DNA from: Branchinecta lynchi
Lineage: Eukaryota; Arthropoda; Branchiopoda; Anostraca; Branchinectidae
Length of the DNA stretch: 64,000 nucleotides
Direction of reading: 5' to 3'
Assembly: GCA_023053575.1 (NCBI GenBank)
Contig: JAKZAP010000012.1
Span: 6,510,230 to 6,574,229, forward strand
The notes under the pieces were generated by a model, which was given only the letters and a program-made list of their open reading frames with translations, was not told where the DNA came from and searched no databases. Shown piece by piece: positions 32,230-44,886 of the stretch (its first letter is position 1; each line of letters begins with the position of its first letter). Made by a program: the position numbers and the translations under genes.

Positions 32230-33440
32230 GGATAACCCGTTCAAAATTTATGCGTATCAATTGCTTCTGCCCCCCCCCCCCCCCTCTTCCGCTCCCACCT
32301 GGATGGTCGGACCTGGGAAATGAAAATCTACGAGTCAAACTGATTAGGCCCCCAACACTCCCGACCACTTTCATTGTCATATCCACCTGAAAATACCGCC
32401 ACTCGTGGTATTTTACAAAGGATTTCCACATGTTATATAATATTTTATTCATATATATTCATATTCATATTTTCTACAGGATTTCCTCTCCCCGCTCGAT
32501 ATTATTCCCACAGCGATGGGATCCGGTCTGGGCTTGTAAATGGAACATCTAGCAAGTGTGCTCTTGCCATCTATTTTCCCACCCGAATCATATCACTGGT
32601 TATGCATAACTCCAAGGTGTCCGAGACCACCAAATCTACTCACTCACAGTGACGTACCTTATGCTTGTTTTCCCCACCAAATCCCATCCCGATCCCTCCA
32701 CTCCAGCCTCAAGTATACCACCAGATTCGCGACGCCCGGCCTCCAACTCCCCCCCCCCCACAAAATTCGAAAGTGGTTCGGACTTTAAATGGTATATTGA
32801 GACACGTTTTGGCAAACCTTAGCTGAGCTGAGCTTGTGTTGGTCTGTGTTACGAAAAATAACGAAAGTATCAGCAACAAACGAAATAACAAACGAAAACA
32901 CTCTCTCTAACTTATCTTACTGAACTTTTTCTCACTCTTCCTATCAACTGTTCAGTTCAATATTTATACTGTTTTCAACAACCCTTATACTGTCTCATTT
33001 CACTGCTTAGATGTTTTGCGTACGGATTATGTCGCGTGTTGAAAGCCATTTACTTTTCGGTCTTCTGGCGGTCTCCGGATCGGAATTTTTTTTAAATAAC
33101 TGAAACTTGGTATATCTCTTTGGATTTCTTGTTGTTTGTTGGTAGTTTTCATGTGTTTGAACATTCAGAAAGGCTGTAGTGACGGTAATCATTGTTTCTC
33201 CTGCAGGAATAGCATTTTTATATACCTGCTTTAAGTTCCATTTAGGTCTGCTTACACGTTACACGAAGATTCCGGAACCCCCCTCCCACCGCTCCTCCAT
33301 GACGGTAGGGATACGGAAAGTGACACTTTCTAAGTCAACCTCGTCAAGTCCCTAATACAATTGTCAAGTTTCATCGTCCTGGCCCATCCGGAAGATCCCA
33401 AACTCGCGTTCACCGGACTGAGGAGATCGGTAAATTACAC
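32230..33440 (-). repeat. Degenerate 280-bp-module repeats and spacer
   Basis: Pieces at 32225-32360, 32500-32800 and 33225-33425 match the complement of the 33.7-kb array (GATAACCCGTTCAAAATTTATG, CCCATCCCGATCCCTCCACTCC, CCTCCCACCGCTCC, AAGTTTCATCGTCCTGGCCC). The section 32810-33200 between them is AT-rich without signal. Confidence 0.55.
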
Positions 33441-33735
33441 TTGAGTCGCAGACCGCAAGTGCCATATAAATAATCGTGAAAAACATAGTTCATCCAAAAA
33501 GGAAGATTTAACTTACTAAAGGTATCCCGCATTTCTACTGCGATTCTACCACACGAACAACCCTTTTCATTTCCTTACATACATTTTAACACCCATTCAT
33601 TCTAACGCCAAAACGCCTTTTTGAAGTGCATTTCTGTACAGGTACCACGGGTGAATATTAATCATCGTCCAGTCTCTTCTCACGATCTTACAATTGTGTT
33701 GCCAGAGCAACACTTTGGTTTTGCCGTGTTTTTAT

Positions 33736-35610
33736 GGCACTTGCCCTTCGGCCAAGTGCCATATAGCGATCGCAATTTCTGTCCGTCCGTCGGTCTGTCC
33801 AGGTTTTGCTAGTTCGGGCACTTCCACATAAGCTAGGACGATAAAACTTGGCAGGCGTATCAGGGACCCCAAATGATTAAGTTGGAAATAGTCACTTCCC
33901 CGATCCGAGCACCGTGGGGGGAGTGGAGGGAGGGGGAATCCGGAATCTTGAGGTATTTTTAACTTTTGAACGGGTGATCGGATCTCGATGAAACTTGATA
34001 TTTGGAACGACCTCATGCCTCAGACGACCCACTTAAACTCCGGACCGGATCCGGTGACTTTTCGGGGGAGCTGGAGGGGGCAACCGGAAATCTTGGGAAA
34101 CGCTATGAGTGGAGGGATCGAGATGAAACTTGGTGGGAAGACACCTAGCAAACACTAGATACATCATTGACATAACCGAGCCGATTCGGGCACTGTGGGG
34201 GGGGAGTGGAGGGAGGGGGAATCCGGAATCTTGAGGTATTTATAACTTTAGAACGGGTGATCGGATCTCGATGGAACTTGATATTTGGAAAGACCTCATG
34301 CCTCAGACGACCTACTTAAAATCCGGACCGGATCCGGTGACTTTTGGGGGGAGCTGGAGGGGGCAACCGGAAATCTTGGAAAACGGTATGAGTGGAGGGA
34401 TCGAGATGAAACTTGGTGGGAAGACACCTAGCAAACACTAGATACATCATTGACATAACCGAGCCGATTCGGGTACTGTGGGTGGAGTGGAGGGAGGGGG
34501 AACCCGGAATCTTGAGGTATTTATAACTTTTGAACGGGTGATCGGATCTCGATGGAACTTGATATTTGGAAAGACCTCATACCTCAGACGACCCACTTAC
34601 AATCTGGACCGGATCCGGTGACTTTTGGGGGGAGCTGCAGGGGGCAACCGGAAATCTTGGGAAACGCTATGAGTGGAGGGATTGAGATGAAACTTGGTGG
34701 GAAGACACCTGGCAAACACTAGATACATCATTGACATAACCGAGCCGATTCGGGCACTGTGGGGGGAGTGGAGGGAGGGGGAATCCGGAATCTTGAGGTA
34801 TTTATAACTTTTGAACGGGTGATCGGATCTCGATGGAACTTAATATTTGGAAAGACCTCATGCCTCAGACGACCCACTTAAAATCCGGACCGGGTCCGGT
34901 GACTTTTAGGGGGAGCTGGAGGAGGCAACCGGAAATCTTGGGAAACGCTATGAGTGGAGGGGTCGAGATGAAACTTGGTGGGAAGACACCTAGCAAACAC
35001 TAGATACGTCATCGACATGACCGAGCCGATTCGGGCACTGTCGGGGGAGTGGAGGGAGGGGGAATCCGGAATCTCTAGGTATTTATAACTTTTGAACGGG
35101 TGATCGGATCTCGATGGAACTTGATATTTGGAAATGCCTCATGCCTCAGACGACCCACTTAAAATCCAGACCGGATCCGGTGACTTTTGGGGGAGCTGGA
35201 GGGGGCAACCGGAAATCTTGGGAAACGCTATGAGTGGAGGGATCGAGATGAAACTTGGTGGGAAGACACCTAGCAAACACTAGATACATCATTGACATGA
35301 CCGAGCCGATTCGGGCACTGTCGGGGGAGTGGAGGGAGGGGGAATCCGGAATCTTGAGGTATTTATAACTTTTGAACGGGTGACCGGATCTCGATGAAAC
35401 TTATATTTGGAAAGACCTCATGCCTCAGACGACCCACTTAAAATCCGGACCGGATCCGGTGACTGTTGGGGGGGAGCTGGAGGGGAGAACCGGAAATATT
35501 GGAAAACACTATGAGTGGAGGGATCGAGATGAAACTTGGTGGGAAGACACCTAGCAAACACTAGATATATCATTGACATAACTGAGCCGTGCCTTCTCGT
35601 AACGAGTGCC
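33736..35610 (+). repeat. 280-bp-module tandem array with hairpin and microsatellite head
   Basis: Opens with a hairpin (GGCACTTGCCCTTCGGCCAAGTGCC) and GTCCGTCCGTCGGTCTGTCC at 33781-33800. About six units of 280-284 bp follow (GGAATCCGGAATCTTGAGG at about 33935, 34219, 34499, 34781, 35061, 35341), each with CCGGACCGGATCCGG and two GATGAAACTTG-like words. It ends near CTCGTAACGAGTGCCATATGAG, another short palindrome with GTGCCATAT. Units are very similar to each other, so expansion is recent. Confidence 0.92.
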
Positions 35611-36420
35611 ATATGAGCTCGTAGCTCTTGCTTTTCCTAGTCGCTCGATTTCGTTTTATTACTAGAAGACGGTAAGGGTGTAACGTATGCAGTTTTTACG
35701 GAAAGTGTGGACCTTAGGCCGGATTGATGAATATGACATTACATTTCGGAAAGCTCCGTAGAACTATTGCCTGGGGCAAAAAGGATGTTTTTTGCTTGTA
35801 ATTGAGCCAGAGTCTACTGTGGGTGAAGTGAAGTGGCGTTGTATAGCCTTTGTCAGAGAGAACTGTCTGAAGTTATGCAGCCAAGCTTTCGTTTCATCAA
35901 ACCATGTTCCTGCTTTCGAGTGGAAAGCTCCGTTCTAGCAGGCTAGCAGACAGGCACCAGTTTTAAACTGAAGATGAACTAAAATCTATAAGTGCGAAAT
36001 ATGTGCGGCAGTTCCCTGGCCCCACAGACAATATATCTTCTTTGAGTGATAGATAGGAAAATTTACGGAATCAAAAAAGTGCCATTTTCCCACGGGTCCG
36101 AAAGTGCTGCCATCTATTGTTCCTACCCATTTATGTTCGTGATTTCAGCTGAGTTTATCATTCCATTTCTTACACTTGGGAGTGAGGAAGAGAAATGATA
36201 TCAGATGGGCCTCTTAAACTTTACAAGTTCTCTCACTGCTCAAGAAATTAGAGCTTATCCTTTGCTCCTTTCAAGTGGTGATATTAGAAAGTCAGATAGA
36301 ATTTACAGAAATACACATAGATTTTTTTTTTCAACGGCATTCGATAGATATTGATGAGCTGATTAAAGTGTATGTCATCTGTTTTTTGGTAAAAAAAATT
36401 ACTTCATGAGCTACAACAGT
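35611..36420. other. No gene recognised
   Basis: Mixed-composition sequence without long open frames, splice-flanked frames or repeats that recur elsewhere in the window. Confidence 0.45.
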
Positions 36421-38010
36421 TCGAACGTTTAGAGGGGTTGACAACTTCATTAGTGAGGTATACACTGAAACCAAAAATAGGCCGATCCCAATCGCGAGAC
36501 ATATAGGGTACTTGTAAGCAAGAATCGGATTTTAGACCATAATCGTCTTCGGCGATGAGGGGTTAGCAAAGTTGGTAGTTGGTGTACCTATTAATCCTAT
36601 TATTTATTTCTTGTGTATTTGATCGTGAAAACAATTTGGTACCATGTCTATCACGGGGAGATGGACTTGTAAGTAAGAATTGGTTGATAGAAGAGGTTCA
36701 TGAGGGGCTATAAACTTGTAAAAATTGGCGCACACTTTTTTTATCTCTATAAATCAGAGGGTAAGAAAACTAGTCTCCTTGGTCTATCACTGTAACATGG
36801 AATTAAGTCTTTGAGGGGTTGTTAACTTTATTGGTGGGGTACAAACTCAAACAAAGAATAGGCGGAACCCAATTGTGAGACATGTCAGGGACTTGTAAGT
36901 AACAATCGGCTGTTATACCATAATCACCTTCGACGGTGAGAGGAATCCGACCGTGTTAACGAAACAAATACGAATGATAATATAAAACAACGACATAGTT
37001 TCGAAATAATTGTGGCATCTGTGGTATTTTGATCCTGAAAAGTTATGGATAGCTTTATAATACAAACTAGATTGTATAAGATAATGTTCCAAGTTTTCAC
37101 GAGTCACGATGTCTACGATTGAAAAGGATAAAGTTCAACTGGGTGCAAAGTCAATTTAGTCCCTACTTCGGATTTTCTGTTGTTTTGCTTTACTTGTAAG
37201 CAGAAATCGACTGTTAGACCATAATCATTTTCGGCGATGAAGGGCTTGTAACTTTTGCTAGTTAGTGTACCTATTAATCCTATTATTTGTTTCTGGTGTA
37301 TTTGAATTGAAAACAACTTAGTACTATGTCTGTCACGGGGAGATGGACTTGTAAGTAGGAATCGGTTGCTAGAAGGGGTTCACAAGGGGTTAGAAACTTG
37401 ATCTCTATAAATATGAGGCTAAGAAAATTAGTCTCCATGGTATATCACAGTAACTTAGAATTAGGTATTTGAGGGGTTGACTACTTTAGTGGTAGGATAC
37501 ACACTCAAACAAAGAATAGGCGGAACCCAACTGTGAGACAAGTCAAGGACTTGTAACTAACAATCGGCGATTACTCTCTAATCATCTTCGGCGACGAGGG
37601 GCTTCTGTCTTATCCTAGTAAGTGTACCTATTTTGTTTCCGGTGTTTTTGATGATAGGAAAAGTTTGTTTCATGTCGTCGTTCAAGAATCGGTTACTAAA
37701 GCATTTTCATTTTCACAAGATGCTAGAATGGTCTATGGTGATTGTCTTTCACTGTAACCTAGAATTAACTGTTAACGCAACGGATACAAATGATAATGTA
37801 AAACAACGATATGTTTCGCAATAATTAGTAGAGTGACATCTATGGCATTTTGAGCTAAAACGCTACGGATAGCTTTATAATACCAACTAGGTTACATAAG
37901 ATAATTTCTAAGTTTCCACAAGTCACGATGTCTACGATTTAAAAGGATAAAATTCAACTGGCTGCAAAGTCATATTAGTCCCTACTTCCGATATTCTGTT
38001 GTTTTTTTTC
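36420..38010 (+). repeat. Long-period tandem repeat array
   Basis: Nested long units: AACAAAGAATAGGCGGAACCC (36853, 37509; earlier variant near 36467), CCTATTAATCCTATTATTTGTTTC (36587, 37266), CACGGGGAGATGGACTTGTAAG (36653, 37333), ACGATGTCTACGATT (37107, 37926), GGATAGCTTTATAATAC (37047, 37866). Spacings of about 660-820 bp with internal loss show a higher-order repeat. Not coding. Confidence 0.8.
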
Positions 38011-38737
38011 TTCAACGCTGAGGATAACAATGTGAAGAAAGATATTCTTCATGGACTGGAACAATACCATTTTCAAAACATCGATGGGCTGACAAATTCA
38101 GCATTTAACCGTTAGCAAAACCAAAGTGTTGATCTCGCAAGACTTTAGTCGGCGAAGCCGAACAAAGGTTGCTGCAACACTTCACGTTGACCAGGCAACG
38201 TAGGTCTAGTTTGGTCTGGATTCGGTCCGTCCCTGTCTGCCCGGTCCGTGCTGCCTCAGTCTGTCTCTTGTACCGGTCTTGACTCTTTAAAATTTAAGCA
38301 TGACGAATGAAATGAACTACTACTTCACAAAAACTAAGGCTACATCTAATAGCCTCCAGCAATTCTGCAACATCCACCCCTTATTACAGCCCAACAATAC
38401 TAAAACGTCCACCTTACCTTTGACACCCTTCTCAAGTCCTTCCTTGTTTAACACGCCACTAGCCTATCACTGACACTTCTGGGATTTTCCAAAGGAACCT
38501 CGGGGGGTAATCCCGAGATCCCGACGCAGAATCTAGAATTGGGTTGCTTGGCAATCTTAAGCCACTTCCCATTTGAGCAATTTGGCGGAAAACTTGTTGT
38601 TCTTTGTCGAGCAATCAAGCTCGACTGAGCGGTGACATGTGGCTAAGTTCCGTTTCCTTAACATAGTCCTTGGGGCAGAAGGGGAAGCTGAATTCCTCTT
38701 GAGGAAAAGCTCTCTGTCAAGCTTGGACACCGAAAGT
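38011..38737. other. No gene recognised
   Basis: Contains AACCAAAGTGTTG...GTCGGCGAAGCCGAAC, resembling the hairpin head of the 33.7-kb array, and GTCCGTCCCTGTCTGCCCGGTCC, a decayed microsatellite, so it begins with debris of that family. The remainder is featureless. Confidence 0.4.
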
Positions 38738-39140
38738 CAGAGGCGTCATCTATAGGGAGGAAGGGGAGACGCGCTCCCTAATGTTGTCGCTAAAGAAATA
38801 AATGAGTCGACACGACGAGCCGCGATTTTTCGTAAAACAGTTAATTTTTTCACGAAAACAATCGATCTTTCGTGCAAACCTTCGATTTTTCGTAAAAAAA
38901 TTCTTCTACAAACAACTGATTTTCTTAAAAACAGTTTTTTTTTTAACGGTCCATTTTTTCTTAAAAATCGACTTTTTTTACCCAATAGATTTTTCGTAGG
39001 CTACAAAAAATCAGTTTTTTTTCAGAAAAACAATCAATTTTTCTTAAAAAAGTCGATTCGTTCTTATAAAACAGTAGTTCTTTCTGAAAACAGTCAGTAA
39101 AAATGACCAGCCAGTCGTTAAATATTATGCGCCCCGAACG
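38738..39140. mobile_element. CAGRGGCGT miniature element, copy with lost right end
   Basis: Left end CAGAGGCGTCATC, then AATGTTGTCGC and a long interior of ACAGTTAATTTTTTCACG-type units up to AGCCAGTCGTTAAATATT. The expected GGCTAGTAACGCC terminus is not present. Confidence 0.7.
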
Positions 39141-39396
39141 AAAATTATGTTCCGTGCTGGCCAGAAAAAAAGCTTACTCACCAAAACATTCATAAAAAAA
39201 AAAACTTCCTCCTCTAAAAGTGGCAACAACTACCTGAGCAAGTAGAAAGTATTCTAAAGCAAACTGTATTTACTAAGTATTTTATTACACTAAACAACTG
39301 AGACCGGCTGCGTTTATCGTAGCAAATTTTCAGCAAGTTGGTTTTTATTTAAAATACTATTATATATCTTATTAATTACAGAACGTTCTTATACAA

Positions 39397-39838
39397 AACT
39401 TTAAACTTCTTAATTAAATCCCTCTCTACCCTAAAATCTTTTGGTTTGGATACTAAATGCCTCCCTGTTGCATTAAAACTTATATCCGCCCTCATTAAGA
39501 ATATCCTTTTATCGGTTTGGCATTCTTGTCTTTCTGCAGAGCTCTTTGATCGCCTGGAAAATGTCAGAAGAGAACAGCGAGAATAATTCTGTGTGATCAT
39601 AATATTTCACATGAAGAGGCTCTCATTAAACTGAGTGTTCCACAAAAATACCCTTTCAAACAATTTCGGAGCAAAAATAGTTTATTGTCCCCAGCTGAAC
39701 CGTCTATTCCCCCTTCCCATCCAGTCGTCCGTCCGAGAGGATCAGTGGCAATCAATTTTTGCCATATCCAATTCGTCAACCACAGACAACCGTTCGTTTT
39801 TACACAGTTTCACCCCAACATTTATTTCTGGTTGCAAA
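39397..39838 (+). mobile_element. Decayed CR1-like retrotransposon fragment
   Basis: Matches 23457-23905 at DNA level (TTAATTAAATCCCTCTC, GGTTTGGATACTAAATGCCTCC, GAATAATTCTGTGTGATCATAATATTTCA) but with frameshifts and no tail. The reverse transcriptase frame is destroyed. 5' and 3' ends are both lost. Confidence 0.85.
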
Positions 39839-40244
39839 CTGGAATAAAATATAGAATAGAATATAACATATTTGCACGAAAGCCACAGGTCATGGCAAAA
39901 AATATAGATAAACATTAGTTAAATAATAGAACAAAAAATAACTATTAAATAAACAAATCGCTGTGGTGCAAACCAACCCGGAGGAATTTCTCCAACAACC
40001 TTAGGTCATAACGCTGTCTTCTGATACTTTAGACATCCACTCTTTACCAAACACTCTTTCACCAAATACCTCGTATCTTACATCTCTCTACACTGAAACA
40101 TAAAATGGTTAAAATCATCATTCGCAATCCCATACATTGGGCAGAAGAAAGGAGGACCATATCGTGTATTAGTCAATTTGTTGTCGTTTTTGTGGTTTTT
40201 TTTTAATATTTTATTCATCTTCTAGCTTTAAAGGACCCCTCGCA
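39839..40244. other. No feature seen
   Basis: AT-rich spacer between two repeats. No coding or structural signal. Confidence 0.4.
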
Positions 40245-40600
40245 CTATTTAATATTCAACTTGCAGTATTTAAAAATATTTGAATACTTTAAAAATAGGC
40301 TGTGCTTTCAACAAATAACCCAAGGTTTTGGCTGTTTTAAGCCTTTTCCGAGACCCGTTGAGTTACAGCGTGTAAAATTTACATAACCGGTTTTCTGATG
40401 GAAATAATTCTCGCAGACAACCGTCGACAGTGTGATGCACATCGAAGGTAGCAAAACACGGCAAGTGAGGAAATCAGCGAGCTTTTGTTAGAGGGGTTAG
40501 AATGTACCGTACGAAAATGGGGTCTCTGGGTTTAGAATTATATGGAATAATTATGGAAGTAGGTTGCATCAGTATTATAGGTAAGGCAGGTCCTTTAAGC
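40245..40600 (-). repeat. KTGYVN repeat, copy 3
   Basis: The minus frame reads QKTGYVNFTRCN, then GLKQPKP and a stop. The surrounding blocks (TTCTAAACCCAGAGACC, CGGTACATTCTAACCCC in complement) match copies 1, 2 and 4. Confidence 0.6.
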
Positions 40601-40605
40601 TATTT

Positions 40606-41152
40606 GGAAATAAAATTCTGATTAAATATGCAATAAATCAGAAATTGTTTTAACCATTGGTCTTCAATCTTTATGTCTTGACCCCCCTAAGGTTTTCTGA
40701 AACGGCGCCGTCACTTCCATAGCCAAGTCTTCGGAGCTGGCGTCAATAGAATACTGCTGGAATTCGTCTACTATGAAATCCTTTCTCCACGCTTGACATT
40801 CAACAGGTCTTTCCCAGAACTATATCAGAGGCACTCTTCGTTCCACGTCTAGAAATCCTACCGACTGACAATTTGCTCATTGAAGGGAATGGGCGTAATG
40901 GGAAAGTTAGAAATCAGGAATTTTGAGGATGGATTGACATGGAAGGACAGACCGACCAAGAAAGACGTTAGGAGATAACTGAGATAATAACTAAATGAGA
41001 ATAATAAACTGTGAATAACTTGACTCGCCCGTTGCAATAGATAGTAGTAGCAGGAGTGTATTTATGATAAAGAAGTTGAAGAGATGCCAGATAGGCTAAA
41101 CGAGCGCTAAACGAAAATTTAATGACACGCGTAGAGACCATACGGACGTAAA
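40606..41152. other. No gene recognised
   Basis: A 94-codon minus frame (40968-41252) overlaps the adjacent GGGATCCC element and has no recognisable domain. Confidence 0.4.
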
Positions 41153-42218
41153 AAACAAGACGAAAGGTTTCGATAGGATCCCAAAAATGTAATATTTCAT
41201 CCAGACAATTTTGTCTTGTAGATATCGGGTCTTCGCAAGGCTCCTTGAACATTTTTACTATTAGGATTTAGAAACAGAAGAAGGTCAATGCTTAATCATC
41301 TGAGAAAACCAGGCTCAGATATGGATTCACCATGTGTGTATTTACCCCTAGGCTATACATCATATCTACTTTGACGAAACTGATCAAATCCTCCTGCCTA
41401 CTTCTGCCAAATCTCCGGTTTCGACCAGATTCCCGGCGAACTACTTGTCCGGCAAAAACTAAAGTTCAAAAACGTATTCAGCGTATCACCTTACCCCTAC
41501 ATTGGACATCTAATTAACTTCAGATAAAACTTTAACTTTTATTTGTCCGGGTAGAAATTGATTGGCAAAGCGGACTCACCATTCTTCTTATCTCTAAATC
41601 GAACATCTAATCGACTAAATCTAAAACTTTTATTTTTAACAAATTTTCCGGGGTCGGACCGGATTCCTGACGAGCTACTAGTCCGACAAGAAATTTTTTT
41701 TCATATTTTTTCATAGGTGTATAGTTTCTAGTCATTCACTTAGACTAGTATGCTCTTGGGAGGACTATGTCAACGAGCATCCCCGGGTCGATCGAGTGAG
41801 TCGAGAGGAGAGAGGGGAGAGAAGGCAGACTGCTTGAGCCCCTGTGTTCAGCATATTTTCTTACCCTGAATCGACCGTCTAATCCACTTTATATAAAACT
41901 TTTACTTTTAACAAAATTTCCGGTTTTGGCCGGATTCCGGGCGAACTACCTACTTGTCCGGCGATAAAATGGTTTTCATATCCCACAGCATGTTTTTTTT
42001 ACCCCTAAATTGACTATCTCATTAGCTGTTTAAAAAAAATTGTTCGGTCGTTAATCTGACCCCCCCCCCCTAAATCTTGAGCTACATAGCCAATCTATGA
42101 ACTCGACATTTCACTTGACCCAAAGAGTCCTCACACCAAGTTTCATCAAACAATCTCGTTCCCTTAGAGAGTTATCGGGCTTACAGACTGACAACCTTAC
42201 GTTTTGGGATCCCAAAAA
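41153..42218 (-). mobile_element. GGGATCCC element, copy 8
   Basis: Reverse orientation: AACAAGACGAAAGGTTTCGATAG to CTTACGTTTTGGGATCCCAAAAAGG. Modules are diverged, and the GTCC microsatellite is reduced. An unrelated 130-bp piece (about 41705-41840) interrupts a module. Confidence 0.75.
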
Positions 42219-42312
42219 GGACCTTTGAACGGATGAGTTAGCGTATATTTACTCTATGAGATGTTGGAACTCGGCTAATATTATCTCATTCAAAGTTTAA
42301 CTAAAAAGCCAG

Positions 42313-43542
42313 GTTCGGATCGTAAAACGTCACCAATGAGTTCATAAAGTTTGTCCGTCCGTCTTTCTGTTAGCAGGATAACGCCCAAAGGGTTTGAGAT
42401 ATTTTCTTCAAAGCTGGTGCGAGGACCCTTTGCGCAAAAGTACGTAGCCCTATATTTAGGGGTAGGGGTTTCAAATTAAGGGATTAAGTCGATTCAGGGA
42501 TAAGGAGACCATACATGAAACTTATTTTCTCACCAGAAAGTAGTTCGGCCGAAATCCGGCAAAAACCGGAAAACTTGTTAAGAGTTAAAGTGTTTGATTT
42601 AATTGGAGATTCAGTATCATCGGAGTTGGGAGATATGCTAAATACGTTTTTGATTTAATTGGAGATTCAGTATCATCGGGGTTAGGAGATATGCTAAATC
42701 CGTGAACTTTGTTTTCTTGCCGGACAAGCAGTTCGTCCGGAACATGGCCTAAGCCAGAAATTTGGTAGAAGTAAATATTTTTCTGAAGTCGATTAGGGAT
42801 TCGATACAGGGTAAGAACACATGCAAAATCCAGGACTATAGTGTTCGTTTTGTACCGGAAAAGTATTTCGTCCACAATCCGGCCAAAACTGGTTCAAGTT
42901 AAAATTTGTTTAGCTTTCCTGTCCGTGCGGTATTCGGCCGAAAAACGGCAAAACCCCGGATTTTGGTGGTTCTTATAATTGTGTGATTTAGGAGTTTAGA
43001 GTTTCGATAGTGACATGTGCTGACAGGTTGCATCGATCGACCTTCTTTGTTTTTCTGCTTTGTCGAAACAAACGACGAAATCTGCGAAAACGGGAAATTT
43101 GTGTGGCACCGTGTTATGCCAGACCTGCCTGCTTCGTTTTCCTGCGGAGTGGCTATGTCTTTATCCAACACTTCTTTACCAAAACGTCTGCTTTGTCATA
43201 TTGCCCTGTTAATGGTACGATCAGGATCTGATTTAAACCGGAAGTTATGCAAAAGAAAAAATTCCTCCGATAAAACTTAATGAAGATGGTGTGCATATAG
43301 ATACAGAACATGTTGGATCCGAATATCCTCATAAGTTTTCGACAAGCAGTGGTGCTTCCGTTGTAATCTAGGCTAGACCGGAAATTAAAGACAGAAAGCA
43401 ATCATATGTATTTGGTTAAGTGGTTGATTATGGATAAATAACATGATAACGGAACCTAGCCAAGACTGCAAATATCCAAGACCCGTTATTCTGTCTGATA
43501 AGTATTCAGTTTTGGAATCCCATCCAAATCTTTGATCTTGTT
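42313..43542 (+). mobile_element. GGGATCCC element, copy 9, old
   Basis: Starts TTCGGATCGTAAAACGTCACC with a decayed palindrome, has GTCCGTCCGTCTTTCTG and about five poorly preserved modules (one 65-bp word, GATTCAGTATCATCGG, duplicated at 42607 and 42665). It ends GGAATCCCATCC...CTTTGATCTTGTT. Just before it, CAAAGTTTAACTAAAAAGCC (42292-42311) is a stray terminus of the TTAA family. Confidence 0.65.
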
Positions 43543-44100
43543 TATCTTGGATTTGAATACACTGAATTATTTTGACTCGAAGACTTTTTTTTTACTTGGA
43601 TGATCCATAGTTGTAGTGACGTTCAGAATATGCACTGCTGGCCCGACACGACAAAGTTCACCCTAACGCGGAGGATTTGGATTCCAACGAAAGCCAACTG
43701 ACGGATTTTAGGAGTGGGCAACTGACGGTGGGTCTAGGCGAACTGACGGGTGAACGAACTGACGTGGGGGCGAACTGACGTGTGGACGAACTGACGTGTG
43801 GACGAACTGACGTGTGGATGAACTGACGTGGGAAGAACTGACGGGTGGGCGAACTAACGGGTGGAGGTAGTGACTGCGACTCCCCAAGACCCGTTAGCCT
43901 GTCTAATAACTATTCAGTTTTGGAATCCCATCCAAACCTTTGATCTTGTTGTATCTTGGATTTGAATACACTGAATTATTTAGACTCTGAGACTTTTCTT
44001 TGGTGACGTAGCTGTAGCGACGTTCAGAATATGCCCTGCTGGCACGACACGACAAAGTTCACCCTAACGCGGAGGATTTGAATTTCAACGAAAGCGTGCA
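43479..44100 (+). repeat. 409-bp-period duplication flanking a 16-17-bp minisatellite
   Basis: About 215 bp (CCGTTATTCTGTCTGATAA to GCGGAGGATTTGGATTCCAACG) recurs 409 bp later (43892-44097). The spacer 43694-43868 is ten units of a CGAACTGACGTGTGGA minisatellite. The first copy's start is the right end of GGGATCCC copy 9, so the duplication postdates that insertion. Confidence 0.85.
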
Positions 44101-44886
44101 TTTTTTGTTCAGTTCCAGATTGCAAGGAAAGCGTGTGAAACCCGAAAAAGATTTATTTTTCGGCAATCGGCAAAACGTTCAACCGATAAATATCGATTCT
44201 ACAAATGGCGGAACAACAAAGTAGCGCATCAATCTCTTCAAGCCTATCTAAGTGAAAAGTGATGGGTAACCAGACTGTCAGAACTTAGCCCTATTCGGTT
44301 TACAGAATTGTTTCGTGCTTCCCTCCTCCAGGTTTATTTCTTTTTCTCTGGCCTGTTTTTGTTTTCCTTTATTTCTTTTTTCTTTTTGTTTTCTCTCTCT
44401 TCTTCTTTTTTATATTTCAAGCCGAAACCATCGGTTGCTTTATTTTCTCTACCTCTCTCATCTCTTATCCTTTTTCTTTCTCGATATATCCAGTTAATCT
44501 GGCAAGACCGTATCCAGGAGGGGGGGTTGACCCCCCCCCCCTCCTCGAAACATACAAAATTAATGATTTTGATAGACTTTTCCCTCTGATTTAAGCGTTT
44601 TTTGTACTTTTTTGTCCGACCAGTAGGCATCCCCCCCCCCCCCCCCCGAAATAAATTCCTGGATACGGGCCTGGTTACAGAGAAACACTGCGAGAACTGG
44701 AACTCGGGGAAACGCCGTGAGATGTGAACAATATTAATACTTATAATAATAACAATCGTACTTGAAAAAAGCCCGAGGTCCATATACAAGTACAGTCTAT
44801 GAATACACAAAAACGTAGTAACCACACAACTAACCTACGGAACACTTTCTGTATTCCAGCGCTCTAGACAAAACCTACAAATCTTA
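44101..44886. other. Low-complexity and unassigned sequence
   Basis: A pyrimidine-rich tract (44330-44490) creates long spurious frames on both strands. C/G runs at 44519-44545 and 44630-44647 flank a segment with CGTATCCAGG / CCTGGATACGGGCCTGG inverted words (44508-44672). Just upstream, FCSVPDCK (about 44107-44132) weakly recalls a THAP start, but it frameshifts at once. Confidence 0.4.

Noticed and set aside
33621..33812. Plus frame after acceptor-like TTTCTGTACAG.
   Set aside because: It runs into the hairpin head and microsatellite of the 280-bp array, and its core words recur (inverted) near 38110 as repeat debris.
44100..44260. FCSVPDCK followed by basic residues, recalling a THAP domain start.
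   Set aside because: A frameshift or stop follows within about ten residues and the remaining THAP cysteine/histidine and AVPTIF-like positions are absent.
44308..44825. 163-codon minus frame and two plus frames.
   Set aside because: They read through a pyrimidine-rich low-complexity tract and C/G runs; composition explains them.
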